Part shown: one piece after another, positions 11,956 through 24,099 of the stretch | Layout of the letters: each line of letters begins with the position of its first letter | How positions within the stretch are numbered: position 1 is the stretch's first letter | Assembly: GCF_910594005.1 (NCBI RefSeq) | Contig: NC_057848.1 | Location: 140,130,155-140,194,154, forward strand | Direction: 5' to 3' | DNA from: Cervus elaphus | Lineage: Eukaryota; Chordata; Mammalia; Artiodactyla; Cervidae | Length of the DNA stretch: 64,000 nucleotides | Notes under the pieces: model-generated | Seen by the model: only the letters and a program-made list of their open reading frames with translations | Told to the model about the DNA's origin: nothing | The model's database searches: none | Position numbers and translations under genes: made by a program

Positions 11956-12916
11956 ACAATCTGCCATACTTCTAATGAACCTCGGAGAGTGTGCTGCTCA
12001 CTCTGAAGCGAGAGTGAGCTTCTCTTTACCAACAACAAAATGTGTGTAATAAGAATTCACATTTATGAAGAGGAAGAAGAGAAAATGCATTAGCACTCTG
12101 CTGTTTCAAAAGGGAGAAAGGCATTTGATCAGATGATTGATCTCATCTGTCATGAAAAGCTTTCTTATAAAGAAAAAAAAGAATCTCACTATATTTCTAA
12201 TAGCAGAATGGCCGGGTTTTCTCATTTCCTACCTAATGAATTATTTACAGACTCCGCTGAAGGCCATTTACACTCTATCTACACTTGGGCAATGCTCCCG
12301 ACGAGGGCCTGCTCATTTATGAGACTCTTCCCTGAATTCTCTATTTTCTCTTCCTTTACTCTGTGGAAGCAATGGTGTGCCCCACCTCAGAGAGGAATGG
12401 AGATCTAGTCCCCATACATCTGCTCCTCTGTGATCACAGAGCAATGGGTGGAGTGAATTTTTGCAAGGATGCCAATTATTCAATCTGTGAAAAATAGATG
12501 AAACAGATAATTCAGGACCAAGAAAAAAGAGCCCTAGTAACTGGAAGGTGTGGCTCAGTCTCTTGTGCAGTGTATCTGGGGGTCCTGTTGCCATTTCCTG
12601 ACTCGGAGTCCCCCCTCCCCGCCCCATGATTCCTCCTCCCTGACTGCCTCCTCCAGGCACCAGCACTCTGACCTAGTGAACTTCAGGAGAAATCGGAGGA
12701 GATGGTGGCCTTAAAACTGAGGATACCACTTTAATATTTTGAGAAATCTTCCAGATGACAAGTCGGTTATTATTTTTAGGCTTCCTTCTTCCCGAAGGCT
12801 TGTACTGACAACATCTAGCTCATTCATATATAGAGTAGCGGGATTTTCCCCTCGCAGAAAAGGGCTCTTCTTGCTCTCTGTGGTAGGTAGGAGGAAAGAT
12901 GTAATCTTGAAAGCAC
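11956..12916. other. Unassigned DNA, no gene seen
   Basis: The longest frame here is the 117-codon minus frame at 12313-12666. It is glycine- and leucine-rich, lacks any recognisable motif, and lies in a GC-moderate patch, so I do not call it a gene. Confidence 0.5.
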
Positions 12917-12973
12917 AGCTGCTGCTGCTGCTAAGTCGCTTTGGTCGTGTCCAACTCTACAGCAGGCTCCTCC
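12917..12973 (-). mobile_element. Bov-A family SINE fragment
   Basis: 'cagctgctgctgctgctaag' followed by 'tcgctttggtcgtgtccaac' matches the reverse complement of the 3' end of a Bov-A type SINE. The remainder is absent or unrecognisable after about 12973. Confidence 0.65.
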
Positions 12974-14059
12974 AATCCCCCACCCTCAGTACAGAGATGG
13001 AGTGGGGGCCTGCAAGTAACAGGAGAGCTGGGAGGCTGGGCCCCAGCCAGAGATCTCAGCGCAACAAGGGTAGATACCAGTGACACGGAGATCAGCTGCC
13101 TCTCAAAATGCTCAAAATGCACTGTGCTTCTTATTTCATGTTGCTGGCAGAGTTAATTTCCCCATTAACACATCATTTAGAGTGATGGTTGTAATGATGT
13201 TTCTGATGTTTGTGATGACTTGCCTGATTTTACAACAACACTGTCAGTTATAAATTCAATATTATATTTGAAATAAAAAGCATTTACATGTAGAGTCAAG
13301 ATGTGATGGTGAAACACAGAGTAACAGACAACAGTATGAGTGCTTTGGTGAATTAACACATTGCAACAAGGAGTTCTAGATGTGACTCAATAAAATTTGA
13401 CACAAGTCAAGACCTTTTTCTTGAGTGGTAAAGTTGGCCACATTTTAATATAGCTAGGAATGTCCACTATCTCCTGAGGAATTCAACTAAACATTCAGCA
13501 TTTTGTTGTAAATAAAAGTTTATTATTCCAGTGGCTTTACATCTCTAAATATTTTCTGAATTTTAACAATTCAAGTGTCAAGATTGTGGCTCTAAAGCTT
13601 TACTTTTTATTATCAATAAATTGAAAAGTTACAAAAATGCCTTAGCACTTCATAGAATTTATAAGATATCTTTAGAGGTAAATTATTTTTCTAATTTTTA
13701 AATTATCATGTAGTAAAATTGATTTTTTGTTGTAAAGTTCTATGAGTTGTAACATGTTTAGATTTGTATAATTATCATCATAATCCTGCATGTATGTTAA
13801 ATTTTGTAGAGTCTTTCATTAATGATTATATGAATTATCCATCTTACAATACTTAACAATACTATAACAATTTACACTAATTGACTTTTAATAGTAAATT
13901 AACTTGCTCCAAATGTATTAATCTTTTTATATATTGAAGATTCCACTTATATTATTATTGTATCTAGGATTTCCACATCTATGTTCATGAATGAGATTGC
14001 CCTAAATGTCGACCTTGCATTTTATTCTTCAGGTTTCTATATCAGGGATCTGGTAACAT
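12974..14059. other. Unassigned AT-rich DNA
   Basis: No gene or confident repeat. The 13,400-14,000 part is strongly AT-rich, with many TAAT/ATTA motifs but no structure I can name. Confidence 0.5.
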
Positions 14060-14242
14060 GAAGGCTGAGCATAGAAGAATTGATGCTTTCAAACTGTGGT
14101 GCTGAAGAAGACTCTTGAAAGTCCTTTGGACAGCAAGGAGATCAAACCAGTCAACCCCAAAGAAAACAAACCTTGAATATTCATTGGAAGGACTGAGGCT
14201 GAAGTTCCAATACTTTGGCCGCCTGATGAAAGGAGCCAACTT
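14060..14242 (+). mobile_element. BovB LINE fragment, sense strand
   Basis: 'aaggctgagcatagaagaat', 'aagaagactcttgaaagtcc', 'caaggagatcaaaccagtc' and 'ccaatactttggccgcctga' match the coding direction of the C-terminal part of the BovB polyprotein. It is the only BovB piece in the window on the plus strand. The RTE 3' terminus is not included. Confidence 0.85.
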
Positions 14243-14380
14243 CAGTCCCTATTTTATGCCAACCATATTATTTAGATCTGGATGGTACATTTATGAATAA
14301 GACCTTCAGAAAATTCCGTTCCGACAAATGTAACATTGAGGTCTAGCAAGAACTTCAATTCTTTTATATTATTTTTTAAA

Positions 14381-14830
14381 AGACACCTATTTTTTGGAGC
14401 AGTTATAGGTTTACAATAAAATTGAGAGGAAGGTACATTGTGCAGAACATCCTCACCAGCATTTGCTGTTGTCAGGGTTCTGGATTTTGGCCATTCTAAT
14501 AGGCATGTAGTGGTATCTCACTGTTGTTTTAATCTGCACTTCCCTGCTGACAAAGGATATGGAACATTTTTCCATGTGTTTATTTGCCACCTGTGTATCT
14601 TTGGTGAGGTATCTGTTAAGGTCTTTGACCCATTTTTTAAACAGGTTATTTCTTATTTTTGAATTTTAAGAGTTCTTTGTAGTTTTTAGATAACAGTCTT
14701 AAATCAGATATATCTTTTGCAAATATTTTCTAATTCTCTTGATATTTATTGCCTTTCACAGAGCAGAAGTTGTTCATTTTAATGAGGTTCAGCTTATCAA
14801 TTTATGCTACTTTTTTATTTAGACCTCATT
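14381..14830 (-). mobile_element. Old L1 (L1M) 3' region, antisense
   Basis: 'ggagcagttataggtttaca', 'cctcaccagcatttgctgtt', 'ttctaataggcatgtagtgg' and 'gcagaagttgttcatttta' read as antisense old L1 3' sequence. There is no open frame of note. Confidence 0.75.
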
Positions 14831-15710
14831 TGTATTTCCATTTTTTCATCTTATTTTTTATAATTGATTTAATTCCAACATTACCCCTGCTCTTGGGTGC
14901 AAGACTCAGGCAAAGATTCTAATTTCTGATTCGGTGATTAGCTTTAATTGTGCTATCGCCACAGAAACATACACAGCACACATTATAACCACAGAGAAAG
15001 CAAGAGAATATGAGGAGTATATTCATAGCAACACTGTGCAGAACTGTCAGAAGAATGATAGTGTTCAGCCTAGTTTAAATCTTGGGTAATGAAGGTTTAG
15101 GAGTGCGAATGTTTCAGGGTGAATTCCCTGGTGCAATGTACTCTGAACAGTGGTTTGTAGGAAGTAAGAGAGGTAGATGACTATAATATTCTTTTCAAGC
15201 TCCAAAACTGCAGGTGAAATCCACAGAGGTGGGATTTGGGAAAAACGAAAAAGCAAGCTTTGTAAAAAGGTTCTTTCTATACCAAATAAACAAGGAATTT
15301 AAAGCATAAGCCTGTGTGGAACTGAGTTGAGTCCCCATAGGTTGGTGAATTCCTACTGACAACTGGGAAAGGGCAAATTCCTTTAAAGTTTCTCAAATTT
15401 CATATCTTCAAACAGGCCAGATTTTATACTTTCCTACTACTAAAATAAACTTGTCTCTCTTGACTGGCAATAATTAGTCTTTTGTAAGTTTTCAGTTCCT
15501 CACAGTTCATGATTGAGCACATGCAAGTAATTTAAATATTAGTCTATAAAGATCTATCAACATATTATTTGTTTTTAGCACCTGTTTATACAAAAGAATT
15601 TCAAACACTGATTAAGATTTAGTTACATATTCTTATGGGGTATTTTTCTAACTTTGAGATAATAAAAACTTATATCTGTAAAGTTGAGAAGGATTTTTCT
15701 TGTCTGTTAA
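14831..15710. other. Unassigned AT-rich DNA
   Basis: No gene and no confident repeat was recognised. Open frames are at most about 63 codons. Confidence 0.5.
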
Positions 15711-15849
15711 CTTTATATCCAGTGAGGACTGGAAGCATATATACACATATCCATTTTATCAAGCTAGCTAATGTGAATACCTTATATTTAGTGAGGACTG
15801 GAAGCATATATGCACGTATACATTCTATCCAGCTAGCTAATATAAACAC
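15711..15849. repeat. Two-copy tandem duplication, 70 + 69 bp
   Basis: Copy 1 (15711-15780) and copy 2 (15781-15849) share 'gtgaggactggaagcatata' and 'agctagctaat', with scattered substitutions. The start of a possible third copy ('cttacatttt') follows at 15850. No known mobile element explains the unit. Confidence 0.9.
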
Positions 15850-16194
15850 CTTACATTTTGAAAGTCTTGCTTACATTTAAAAAAGAATAATCTAAAATAT
15901 GCAGTCAACTAACCAGAAACATAGGTGAGGTAAGCCTACTTGACATCTGGAAGCTTTGCACAAAGGAGGTTATTTCTTGAAAGGGGATACGTTCCTCAAA
16001 GCAGCTTCTGGCTTCAGCACTTACTGGGTGACAGTAAACTGATCTAAGAACAGGTGGAGATCCAAGTGCTGGAGATCTAAGAACCACAGAGCTAGGAAGG
16101 GGTGAAGAAACATTTCTCTTTTTAGCTCTCCTAAATTAGCACATTTTTTTCCATAAGCAAATAAATGTAAATTAAGACTGATTAAAGCCCCACT

Positions 16195-16410
16195 TACTGG
16201 GCTTTTACTCTGTATTAGGCAAATTATGTATAGCAATTCTAACTTTTACCAGAAACCAGGAAAAATAAGCACTACTCTCAATACTTACTTCCATTTAACA
16301 GGAAAACAACCTGAGTCACAGATAGGTTGCCCAATGTTACATAACCAGTAATGGTAAAACTAGAACTTGATTCTTGCGGATTCCAAATCTTGAATTATTT
16401 CCACTGCACT
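16195..16410 (-). mobile_element. MIR SINE
   Basis: Reads as reverse-complement MIR: 'ttactgggcttttactctg', 'ccatttaacaggaaaacaac', 'gttacataaccagtaatgg' and 'tagaacttgattcttgcgg'. It is heavily diverged, as expected of an old mammalian SINE. Confidence 0.65.
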
Positions 16411-17409
16411 GTTAGTTTAATGTTTAATATTGTGATCAAAGAAAACATGCATAGCTTCACTTGACAGATATTTCAAACTGTATATGAGGGCACACAAATA
16501 ACCCTGTTTATTACAGTTTTACAGAAACTTATTTCTGATGCTTCATCTCTCTCTCTGATATCTATACATTTCAGTGTTGAAAATGACCATCTGAAATTAA
16601 GTGTAATTTAGTTTTCATTTTCATATTAAATATTTAAAGACTTAGGTCCTACTCAATGTACCATTCTCTGAATTCTTTCCCTCTTGCTCTCTTCTGAATA
16701 GCCATTTAGAAATAACTGCCTCAAAATGCCAAAGTTGAGAAGAAATTACTTCTCACTGTAGTCATTTTATCAAAAGGTATAAATAACATATATTTGATCT
16801 TTATCTATTCCACAGAAGGAAGAGAAATGACATATAAAAGTATTCAGGAGGAACAGAACATAGAAAAGTCAGGCCAGAGATATCAAGACAAAATACAATG
16901 ACTCCCTCTTTGAACTTCAATGCTTCCACATGGCTAAGGGAATTTTTGCATTCCTGGTGATATGAGTTTATTGCTTATTTGGAAAACACTTTGAATGTAA
17001 TTTTTACCAACAGGGAGAGATTTGTGGACTAGCAATTGTAAACAGGTTTGACTGAACAAGAGAATGGATTTGAGTAAGTGTGAAAATGTATGTAAACATT
17101 TATGTTATCAAGTAAGGACCCAATCAATGAATATTCCTATTTCTTTCCTTTTTTAAAAATTATTTTCTCTAGAAGCTCTGATCTTATACACAAAGTACTG
17201 TTTGGGGCACTAAATAAAAATTTTTCATATTCTGATTTATAGCTATATGATATAGGATGAGACACTTAAATTCTCCAAGCCTCATTTTCTTCATTTATGA
17301 TACATATTTATAGAAAATACATAGTAAAATGTCTGTGATTGAATCACAATTATTCAATGGCAAACATGTCAAAAAGGTAATAGATTTCTAAGAAATTTTC
17401 TTTAAACCA
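16411..17409. other. Unassigned AT-rich DNA
   Basis: No gene. A piece at 17238-17320 ('ccaagcctcattttcttca') looks like a short plus-strand MIR remnant, at low confidence. The rest is unrecognised. Confidence 0.45.
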
Positions 17410-17604
17410 CCTCTTTAGTCTCCGTGAGTTTGCAAAAAGATTCAGAATCTCATGACAGACCTTGAACCAGCCAGGACTACATAGCTAAGCCATTCTCAAA
17501 ATTCCTAGTCTGCAGACATTGTGAGATAATACATGCGTGTTGCTTTAAGTCACTAAATTTTGGGATCATTTGTTACAGAGCAACATATAACCAATACAAA
17601 TCTC
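17410..17604 (+). mobile_element. MLT1-type MaLR LTR, 3' part
   Basis: The tail 'gtgttgctttaagtcactaa', 'attttgggatcatttgttac' and 'acatataaccaatacaa' is the usual 3' end of an MLT1-type LTR. The 5' part is too diverged to place the start exactly. Confidence 0.6.
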
Positions 17605-17981
17605 TTAAAGGATGTTCGTCGTGGTTTGGAATGTAACTGACTACAATCTGTGGGTATGTTGAAGTTACCAGTAAAAGAAAGGTTTACATAATTAATGAAG
17701 TGATGTAGGTATAAGGAAAGGGATGATAATTTGAGAATATAAATAAGACTGTCTACAAGGATATACAGTAACCCCTCTTGCTATTTCTTTTATGTTTTAT
17801 ATCAATAGCATTTCAAATAAGGGTGTTACCTTCAGTCAAAGAAGTACCTTTTGACAAAAGATATGGTTTATGTTACGTGAATGATACTTTTGATGATCAA
17901 AAGGAAATGTCAAATCCTAGTAGTCAGTCAGGAACACACCTGCAGTCAAAGTCATATTTATTTAGTAGGCTGTAGTAAATG

Positions 17982-18247
17982 AGGGGCTTCCCTGGTAGCT
18001 CAGCTGGTAAATTCTGCCTGCAATGCAGGAGACCATGGCTCAATTCCTGGGTTGGGAAGTTCCCCTGGAGAAGGGATAGGCTACCCACTCCAGTATTCTC
18101 AGGCTTCCCTGGTGGCTAAGACAGCAAAGAATCCCCCTACAATGCAGGAAATCTGGGTTTGATCCCTGGGTTGGGAAGATCCTCTGGAGAAGGAAACAGC
18201 AACCCATTCCAGTATTCTGGCCTGGAGAATTCCATGGACAGAGGACT
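17982..18247 (+). mobile_element. Bov-tA dimer SINE
   Basis: Unit 1 starts 'ggggcttccctggtagctca' and unit 2 begins near 18103 with 'aggcttccctggtggctaag'. It ends in 'gagaattccatggacagagg' without the final 3' segment. Confidence 0.9.
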
Positions 18248-18501
18248 TATCCCATATGAAACCTTGGGGCACCTCATAACAGTGATTTAAGAGGGGCTGT
18301 TTATAGGTGTGAACTTGTGCTTGATATTCCCAAGGGAGATCATGGATACTCGTCTTGGCTAGGATCTTGTTAAGGAGGAGGAGCAGTTTAGCAGTTAGAT
18401 TCTCAGTTATCTTTGTTCATGAGGTAAAGTAATAATGCTTGCCTGGCGACATCACTGATAAAGCAAAAATTACTTACAAAGAGAGGTCATTAGTCCTGTT
18501 T

Positions 18502-18533
18502 TCAGTTGTGGTGGGTCTCAGTTGTGGTGGGTC
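18502..18533. repeat. Perfect 16-bp tandem duplication
   Basis: 'tcagttgtggtgggtc' occurs twice with no spacer. It is probably a replication-slippage product. Confidence 0.95.
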
Positions 18534-18639
18534 CTTGTGTATAAACACTGTTTATGTGACCTTGTCGATGTACCACTGAAGACACTCTTTTACCAGCAGT
18601 GCTGATTTTCATTTTCTCAAAAGCATACTGTGACACAAC

Positions 18640-20925
18640 CATGAAGTAAAGAGTTTTAAGAGCCAGTCAGCATAGGTCCACTGGGTTGGCGCATACTTTT
18701 ACCTGACTTTTGATCAGTCAACAAACAACTCAAACAGTAAAGCAGGATAAGACCATAGGGAAATAGTGATTAGCTTAAGATCACTCAGGTGGTTTGTGCC
18801 AGAGGAAGGATTAGAACCCAAATCTCTAACAATTGGCCCAGGACCCTTCACATGAAATGTGTCCACCCTCATACTCACAGTGACTGAAGCATCAAGGTCA
18901 GATGTGAAGTGCTTGAAAGTGATCCATCGCTGATCAGAGTTAAAGTACTGAAGTGGTGCTCTATAAACATTTTCACACTGTAAAAATTTCAAACATATTG
19001 TCAAAATAAAATTATCTCTTGAATTCTCTTCAATTCCCTCTCTCATCCCTATCACCATATAATTTTATTATGAGTTCATCCCATATAGACATAAACGTGC
19101 ATTTGACTGTTATCTAAATGTAATAATAATAGTAGTACATATTGTTTGGCAATTTGCTTTCCCCTAATTAATAATACATCTTGGAGATTGTTCCATCTCT
19201 ATATCCATGAATTCTGAAAACATAGTATCATTTTTACTATTTTACAGAGTAAAGATGTCCTTGATTATATTCTATATATTTTTCCACATCTCCAGACTTT
19301 ATGTACACTCTATAAACAGAATGATCTTTTTTCTTATATTAAAAAATAGCTAGCCATGTAAAGCATTTATAGTACTTCCATTCAAAAATTATCTTGAGTT
19401 GTAAAGGTATTTGGATACATAACTAATTTGCTATGTACTGTTCATGAGAATTGGTAGGCTTTGTTCCCGTGGGTCATGAGAAAAAAAGATAGTCTGAATA
19501 TTGCTTGTCTTAGTCAGTTCGAACTGCTACGATAAAATACCATAGACTTGGTGGCTTATAAACAACAGAAATTTATTTCCCATAGTTCTGGAGGCTGAAA
19601 AGTCCAAGATAACAGTGCCAGCATGGGTGGGCAAGGGCCCTTTTCCCGGTTGTATCTTCCAGTTGTATCTTTTCATGGTGGAATGGTCTACAGACTTTGT
19701 GGAGTCTATTTTGTGAGGCACTATAAAATTAAAACTACTAATTAGGCTCCAACTTCATGGCCTAATTACCTCTCAAAGGCCCTGCCTCCTAATACCATCA
19801 CATCTGGTATTAGGATTTCAATACACATATGTTGGGGGAACAGAAAAAGTCAGACCACAGCACTGGCTACATTATATGTCTTACATAAACTTATCTCTGC
19901 AGTTTCAATTCTTGATCTTCAAGATAAAGTTCACAAAATCCTGATCATAAAGAAATATGGTGACAAAATATCAAGAAGCAGTTTGAGAAAGACACACAAA
20001 ACATGATATCCTAGCTTTGATTTCCAAAGGCTTAAATGTTCCGCTATTGAACACAGGACAAGTGAAGGATTTTCCGTTTGTCCCTGGAGAGCTTGTTATA
20101 TTATTGCTGTGCTGCATTTGGGTGAAGCAGTTTAACCTAATCCATCTCACCATGGAATCATTTTACAGCCCTCAAGGCTTATTTTATTTACATTCCTTTT
20201 CTGAGCCTAGAAATAAAAGTAAAGCTGCCCAGCAGAACCAAGTCTCTAATCTTTGGAACCCAGATTTTATGTTTTTATTTCATTTTTCTTCATCTAGCTC
20301 AAGTACTTTACTATTAATTCAAAATAGTTTGCCCGTCTATATGTTTCTTTATTTCTTAGAAGATGAAGATTTCATACAAAAAGATCTTTTATACAGCATG
20401 TGGAATTAATTACATCATGGGATTTTAATACTTTCTTCTTCATTTGCTCCCATATTTGACTCTATATTATGATTAATTATAAAGCAATTAAGCTTTAAAA
20501 TGGATAAAATACAGCAGTAGATAGTGTAGCATTACTTCATTTAATTTAGGGTGTTTTAATAGCACATCAAACACAAGCAACTCACAGTGACTAGGCTATA
20601 TGTTATGTAAAAAAATTGGAATAGGTACTTTTTTGTAAATATAACAAGTGAACTTCTAACCACAGCTACTTTCAATATGTTCACTGTTCTAGAAAACTAT
20701 AACATGGCAACTGTCACTGGAAACCTGCTCTATTAATAACAGTAAATCAGGAGTGTTAAATTAGTTTCTCTTAGTTACTGAGATTAATATAAAAAGTCAA
20801 AAGTGCACGCAACTCATATAGCTCTTTAATTAAACTGTCTATGATTACTGTGTCATAAAATGGCATGTTACATACTGTATTTAATTTGCCCATGCCACTT
20901 TATATAAAGAAATTACCATTGTATT
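18640..20925 (+). repeat. Duplicated segment, copy A
   Basis: This stretch aligns by eye, in order and in the same orientation, with 30506-32480. Shared blocks include 'actgaagtggtgctctat', 'aattaataatacatcttg', 'ttattttatttacattcct' + 'tttctgag', 'tggaattaattacatc' and 'gtgttttaatagcacatca'. Divergence looks like roughly a quarter of sites. Copy A carries a MaLR LTR at 19504-19862 that copy B lacks, and a MIR-like piece at about 18757-18850. Part of the shared sequence (about 18960-19330) resembles antisense 3' sequence of an old LINE. The rest is not a repeat I know. Confidence 0.8.
19504..19862 (-). mobile_element. MaLR-type solitary LTR (MST class)
   Basis: 'cttgtcttagtcagttcgaa', 'aacaacagaaatttatttcc', 'aggccctgcctcctaatac' and 'agtcagaccacagca' are the reverse complement of a MaLR LTR. 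It interrupts duplicated segment A and is absent from the matching point of copy B (near 31310). Confidence 0.8.
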
Positions 20926-21218
20926 GGTTTTCACTAGGTAATATCTATCCTCTGTTCCACAATTTTTTAAAAAAAGTATTTTCTAGAGCAGGAAGCAGAT
21001 CACTGAATGTTAAGTTATAAAGGCTATGTGCCCATGCAAAAGTAATCTACCTTAACTGACAGTCAATTGCTTATAAACAGACAAGTAACTAACTGGTTAG
21101 TATCAAGCTGAGACGACTGATTTCTCACAGAATTAAAATGCGTTGATTATAAAAAATACTGCAGACTAAGACAGAATTAACTGTTCACGGAATTTTGGAG
21201 ACAGCAAGACCTCAGATC

Positions 21219-21432
21219 AAGGTTTCTCAGTCTCAGCACTACCGATACATTGAGCTGGATAATTTTTTGCTGTAGGGCGCTGTTCAGGGCATTTCAGGTT
21301 ATTTAACAGCATCTGTGGCTTCTACCCATGAGAAGCACCAGTAGCACTCCTCAGGTGCAATGACCTGAGAGGTCTTGAGATGTTACTGAATGTGTTCTGG
21401 GGAATGAAACTGCTTCCTTTTGAGACTCACTG
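21219..21432 (-). mobile_element. MER20 DNA transposon
   Basis: A short hAT-Charlie element. It contains 'gagctggataattttttgct', 'gttatttaacagcatctgtg' and 'gcaccagtagcactcctcag', and ends 'ttgagactcactg'. The length of about 214 bp is near full for MER20. Confidence 0.8.
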
Positions 21433-21714
21433 CCTTAGAGAGTATCTGATCCAACACTCTCCTTTATCAAAGGAGAAAACTGAAAGTCAGGTATATAAGA
21501 TTACTTGGCAGAGATAACCGAAAGAATTATATGAACACTATTCTAACTGAATGATCATTTAACAATATTTCAGCCAATTCTACTAATAATACATTTTATA
21601 AAGCACATGTAATAAGCATATTCACTTAACTTGGGGACTACTATCTAGATTGTGAATTTGAAAAAAAAATATCTCTTATAATGTAGGTTTAGCAGGTGAT
21701 ATTCAGCCACATAA

Positions 21715-22212
21715 ACAAAGGTTTCAGATCCAAGTGTTTTTAAGGATTTGCTCCCAGGAAAAACTATTCAGAGAGTAAAAGAGGCAGGATAGAAAAGGGG
21801 AAGAGGCACATTAAGCATATAATTTTAGTTAAGGTCTTAGACTCACCCTAGTCCTGCAGGAGGCCCTGGAGCATAAAATCCACCTCAAAAGTATTTTGGC
21901 TTTGAGGCAAAGGAGCTGTTCTATTGTTGGCTAGGGATCACTGTGAGATTGGACATGGGGATGTGAAATGGTTAGGCACTTCCAATTCTCTGTACTGGGA
22001 AGGAAGCCACAGATTGTCTGGGGATTTTACAGATGAGGGGCACATAAAATTACTAGACATTCCTAACTCTGTGTGAATAAAAAGACTCCAATGCCCAAAG
22101 GTAATCCTCTGAGGGTCAAATGTATGACACCTCAGTGGCAAAGCATTCAGAAGCCTGGAAAGCAATGTACAAAGCTGGTAAGAAGTATCTGAGAGTACTA
22201 GCGTAGTTAACA
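21715..22212 (-). mobile_element. Old LTR-like repeat, copy A
   Basis: Aligns with 33385-33830 over several hundred bases: 'gaggccctggagcataaaat', 'tttgaggcaaaggagctgtt', 'aatcctctgagggtcaaatg', 'gcattcagaagcctgga' and 'tatctgagag'. It reads like an antisense ancient LTR with an AATAAA-like signal near the left end. The family is not identified. Its position relative to segment A matches that of its partner relative to segment B. Confidence 0.6.
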
Positions 22213-23179
22213 ATTCTGAGAATTGCTTTTTAAATTTGATTTGTCAAATCACATAATACCATCTTTACTGCACAGATCATGTTTCCAGTGTTCAGGATTG
22301 TATTGCATCTCAACTTTTTTTTTTTTTTAAATGTAGTCCACTGACAAAAAAGATCATAACCATTAAATGTTATCCTCTTATTATTCCTATGCTAAAAGAA
22401 TATTCAATAACATTTAACTAAATCAAATCCTTCAAGTCATGAGATCCATTCCAAATGATAGTCTTGACAAATTCTATAATTATTACACATTTCATATCAG
22501 AATTTCTTTTCCTGTTCATAAGTAATGGTATTAATTTTAAGAACAGTCTTGACACACAAAGGGAAACATTTTTCATCAATTCTTTCCCTAACACATTCAA
22601 CAAGTTCCTTTAATCAATGTAGCACTTTAATAATTGTCTGCTCTTTCAGTGCACATAATCCTAATGCTAGATAAATACTGAGAACTATGAACAAGAAATA
22701 AGTAGATTTTGCTCAGTGGCCTATTTAAAAAGTCAACAAGAATGGAGGGGGCACCCCTTCTTCAGAATTAAAATATCAGTGCTTCAAATAAACTGAAGAT
22801 CTTTCAACTGTATTTGTTTAAGATAGCCAGTGGATATTTGGAATGCAAATAGAAGAATTTTGAACGCTAACAAAATCACCAAAATCCTTTAATAACTTAA
22901 CTCAAAGAATATAAATGCTGAAGTAAGAACCATTTATGATTATTACTTCAATTTCAATACAAAAGACATCAGGGGATGTTTGAATTGTATTATACAGAAT
23001 ATGGGCAGTGTAGCCAACATAGACTCATGCACACTTTATGTCACGTTTAACCCCTTTAATTCATTAACCTCTATCTTAAAAAAAGAAAAAAGGAACTCTG
23101 CAAATATTTGCTATTGCTTCTGAAGTCACATTTGCAAAGGATTTTACTCACAATAACTTGTTTTGTTTTATGTTTTGTT
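22213..23179. other. Repeat-poor AT-rich DNA
   Basis: No gene, RNA or interspersed repeat was recognised. It is a reasonable place to look for conserved non-coding sequence, but the sequence alone does not show that. Confidence 0.5.
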
Positions 23180-23294
23180 TTTTGGCCAGGCCACTGGGCA
23201 TGTGGAATGTTAGTTCCCAGACCAGTGATGGAACCTGTGCCCCCCAGCAATGGAAGCATAGGGTCTTAATCACTGGATCTTCAAGAAAGTCCCT
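23180..23294 (-). mobile_element. CHR-type tRNA SINE
   Basis: 'tttggccaggccactgggca', 'tgttagttcccagaccagtg', 'gatggaacctgtgcccc' and 'cttaatcactggatcttcaa' match the reverse complement of the CHR SINE family shared by ruminants, hippos and whales. It is older than the Bov-tA copies nearby. Confidence 0.7.
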
Positions 23295-24099
23295 ACTCAC
23301 AATAACTTTATAAGAAAACCTTCTTTTATGATAAAACTATTTCACAAGCAGAAGGAAAATGTATTGTTATTACATGCATCTGTGGCCCTGACATAAAAAA
23401 GTGAGGCATTTAGATCTTTGATAATGTAAATTAAGCTATTATATTTTTCATTATTGTAGTAGATTTAATCCTGGCCCTTGAAAATCTGCTTCCAACTTTA
23501 AGGATTGATGATGATATACAGTGTAGAAGGCCATTACAATTTCTGCTGTGATTTAATCTTCTTAATCTAAATGTCTCTTAAACAAAACATACATTATCTT
23601 TTTTTAATGTCATTATTTCCAGTTGAGGGTATCATACATCCTCCATGCTCAGCTGTAATATATTTACTGCTTTACAAATGATTTTCCACAATTTTCTATA
23701 TTGAATGAACAGCTGCATATTGCACAAAAATCTTTGAAAAGACCCACTCCTCATTTAATAAAGGTGCACTGTTCACAAAATTCATCACAACATTTACACT
23801 TGTGTTTGGGCATTTCGAGGTTCAAATATACACAAATGAAAATACAAGAAAGCAACCATTTCAAGAATTGAAAAGACTGAATTTGAAAATCTCACGGCCA
23901 TGTCAGTGTGTTTGTCACCCACGAGTCTTAACAAGTTAGTAATAGTTGAATGGTTGAAAGGGCTGTGAACTTAGGAACTATGAAAAAACTGAATCTGGTA
24001 TTTGATGCAAAAATACCCTTCCCATTTCCCTATGGGGGAACTGTACTTACCAGGAGGAAGCTAGAGCAGATGCTATACAAGGTTTAGCATCTTGGTTAG
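23295..24099. other. Repeat-poor AT-rich DNA
   Basis: No gene, RNA or repeat was recognised. Open frames are short. Confidence 0.5.

Noticed and set aside
12313..12666. 117-codon minus-strand frame
   Set aside because: No motif; glycine-rich chance frame with no support from context.
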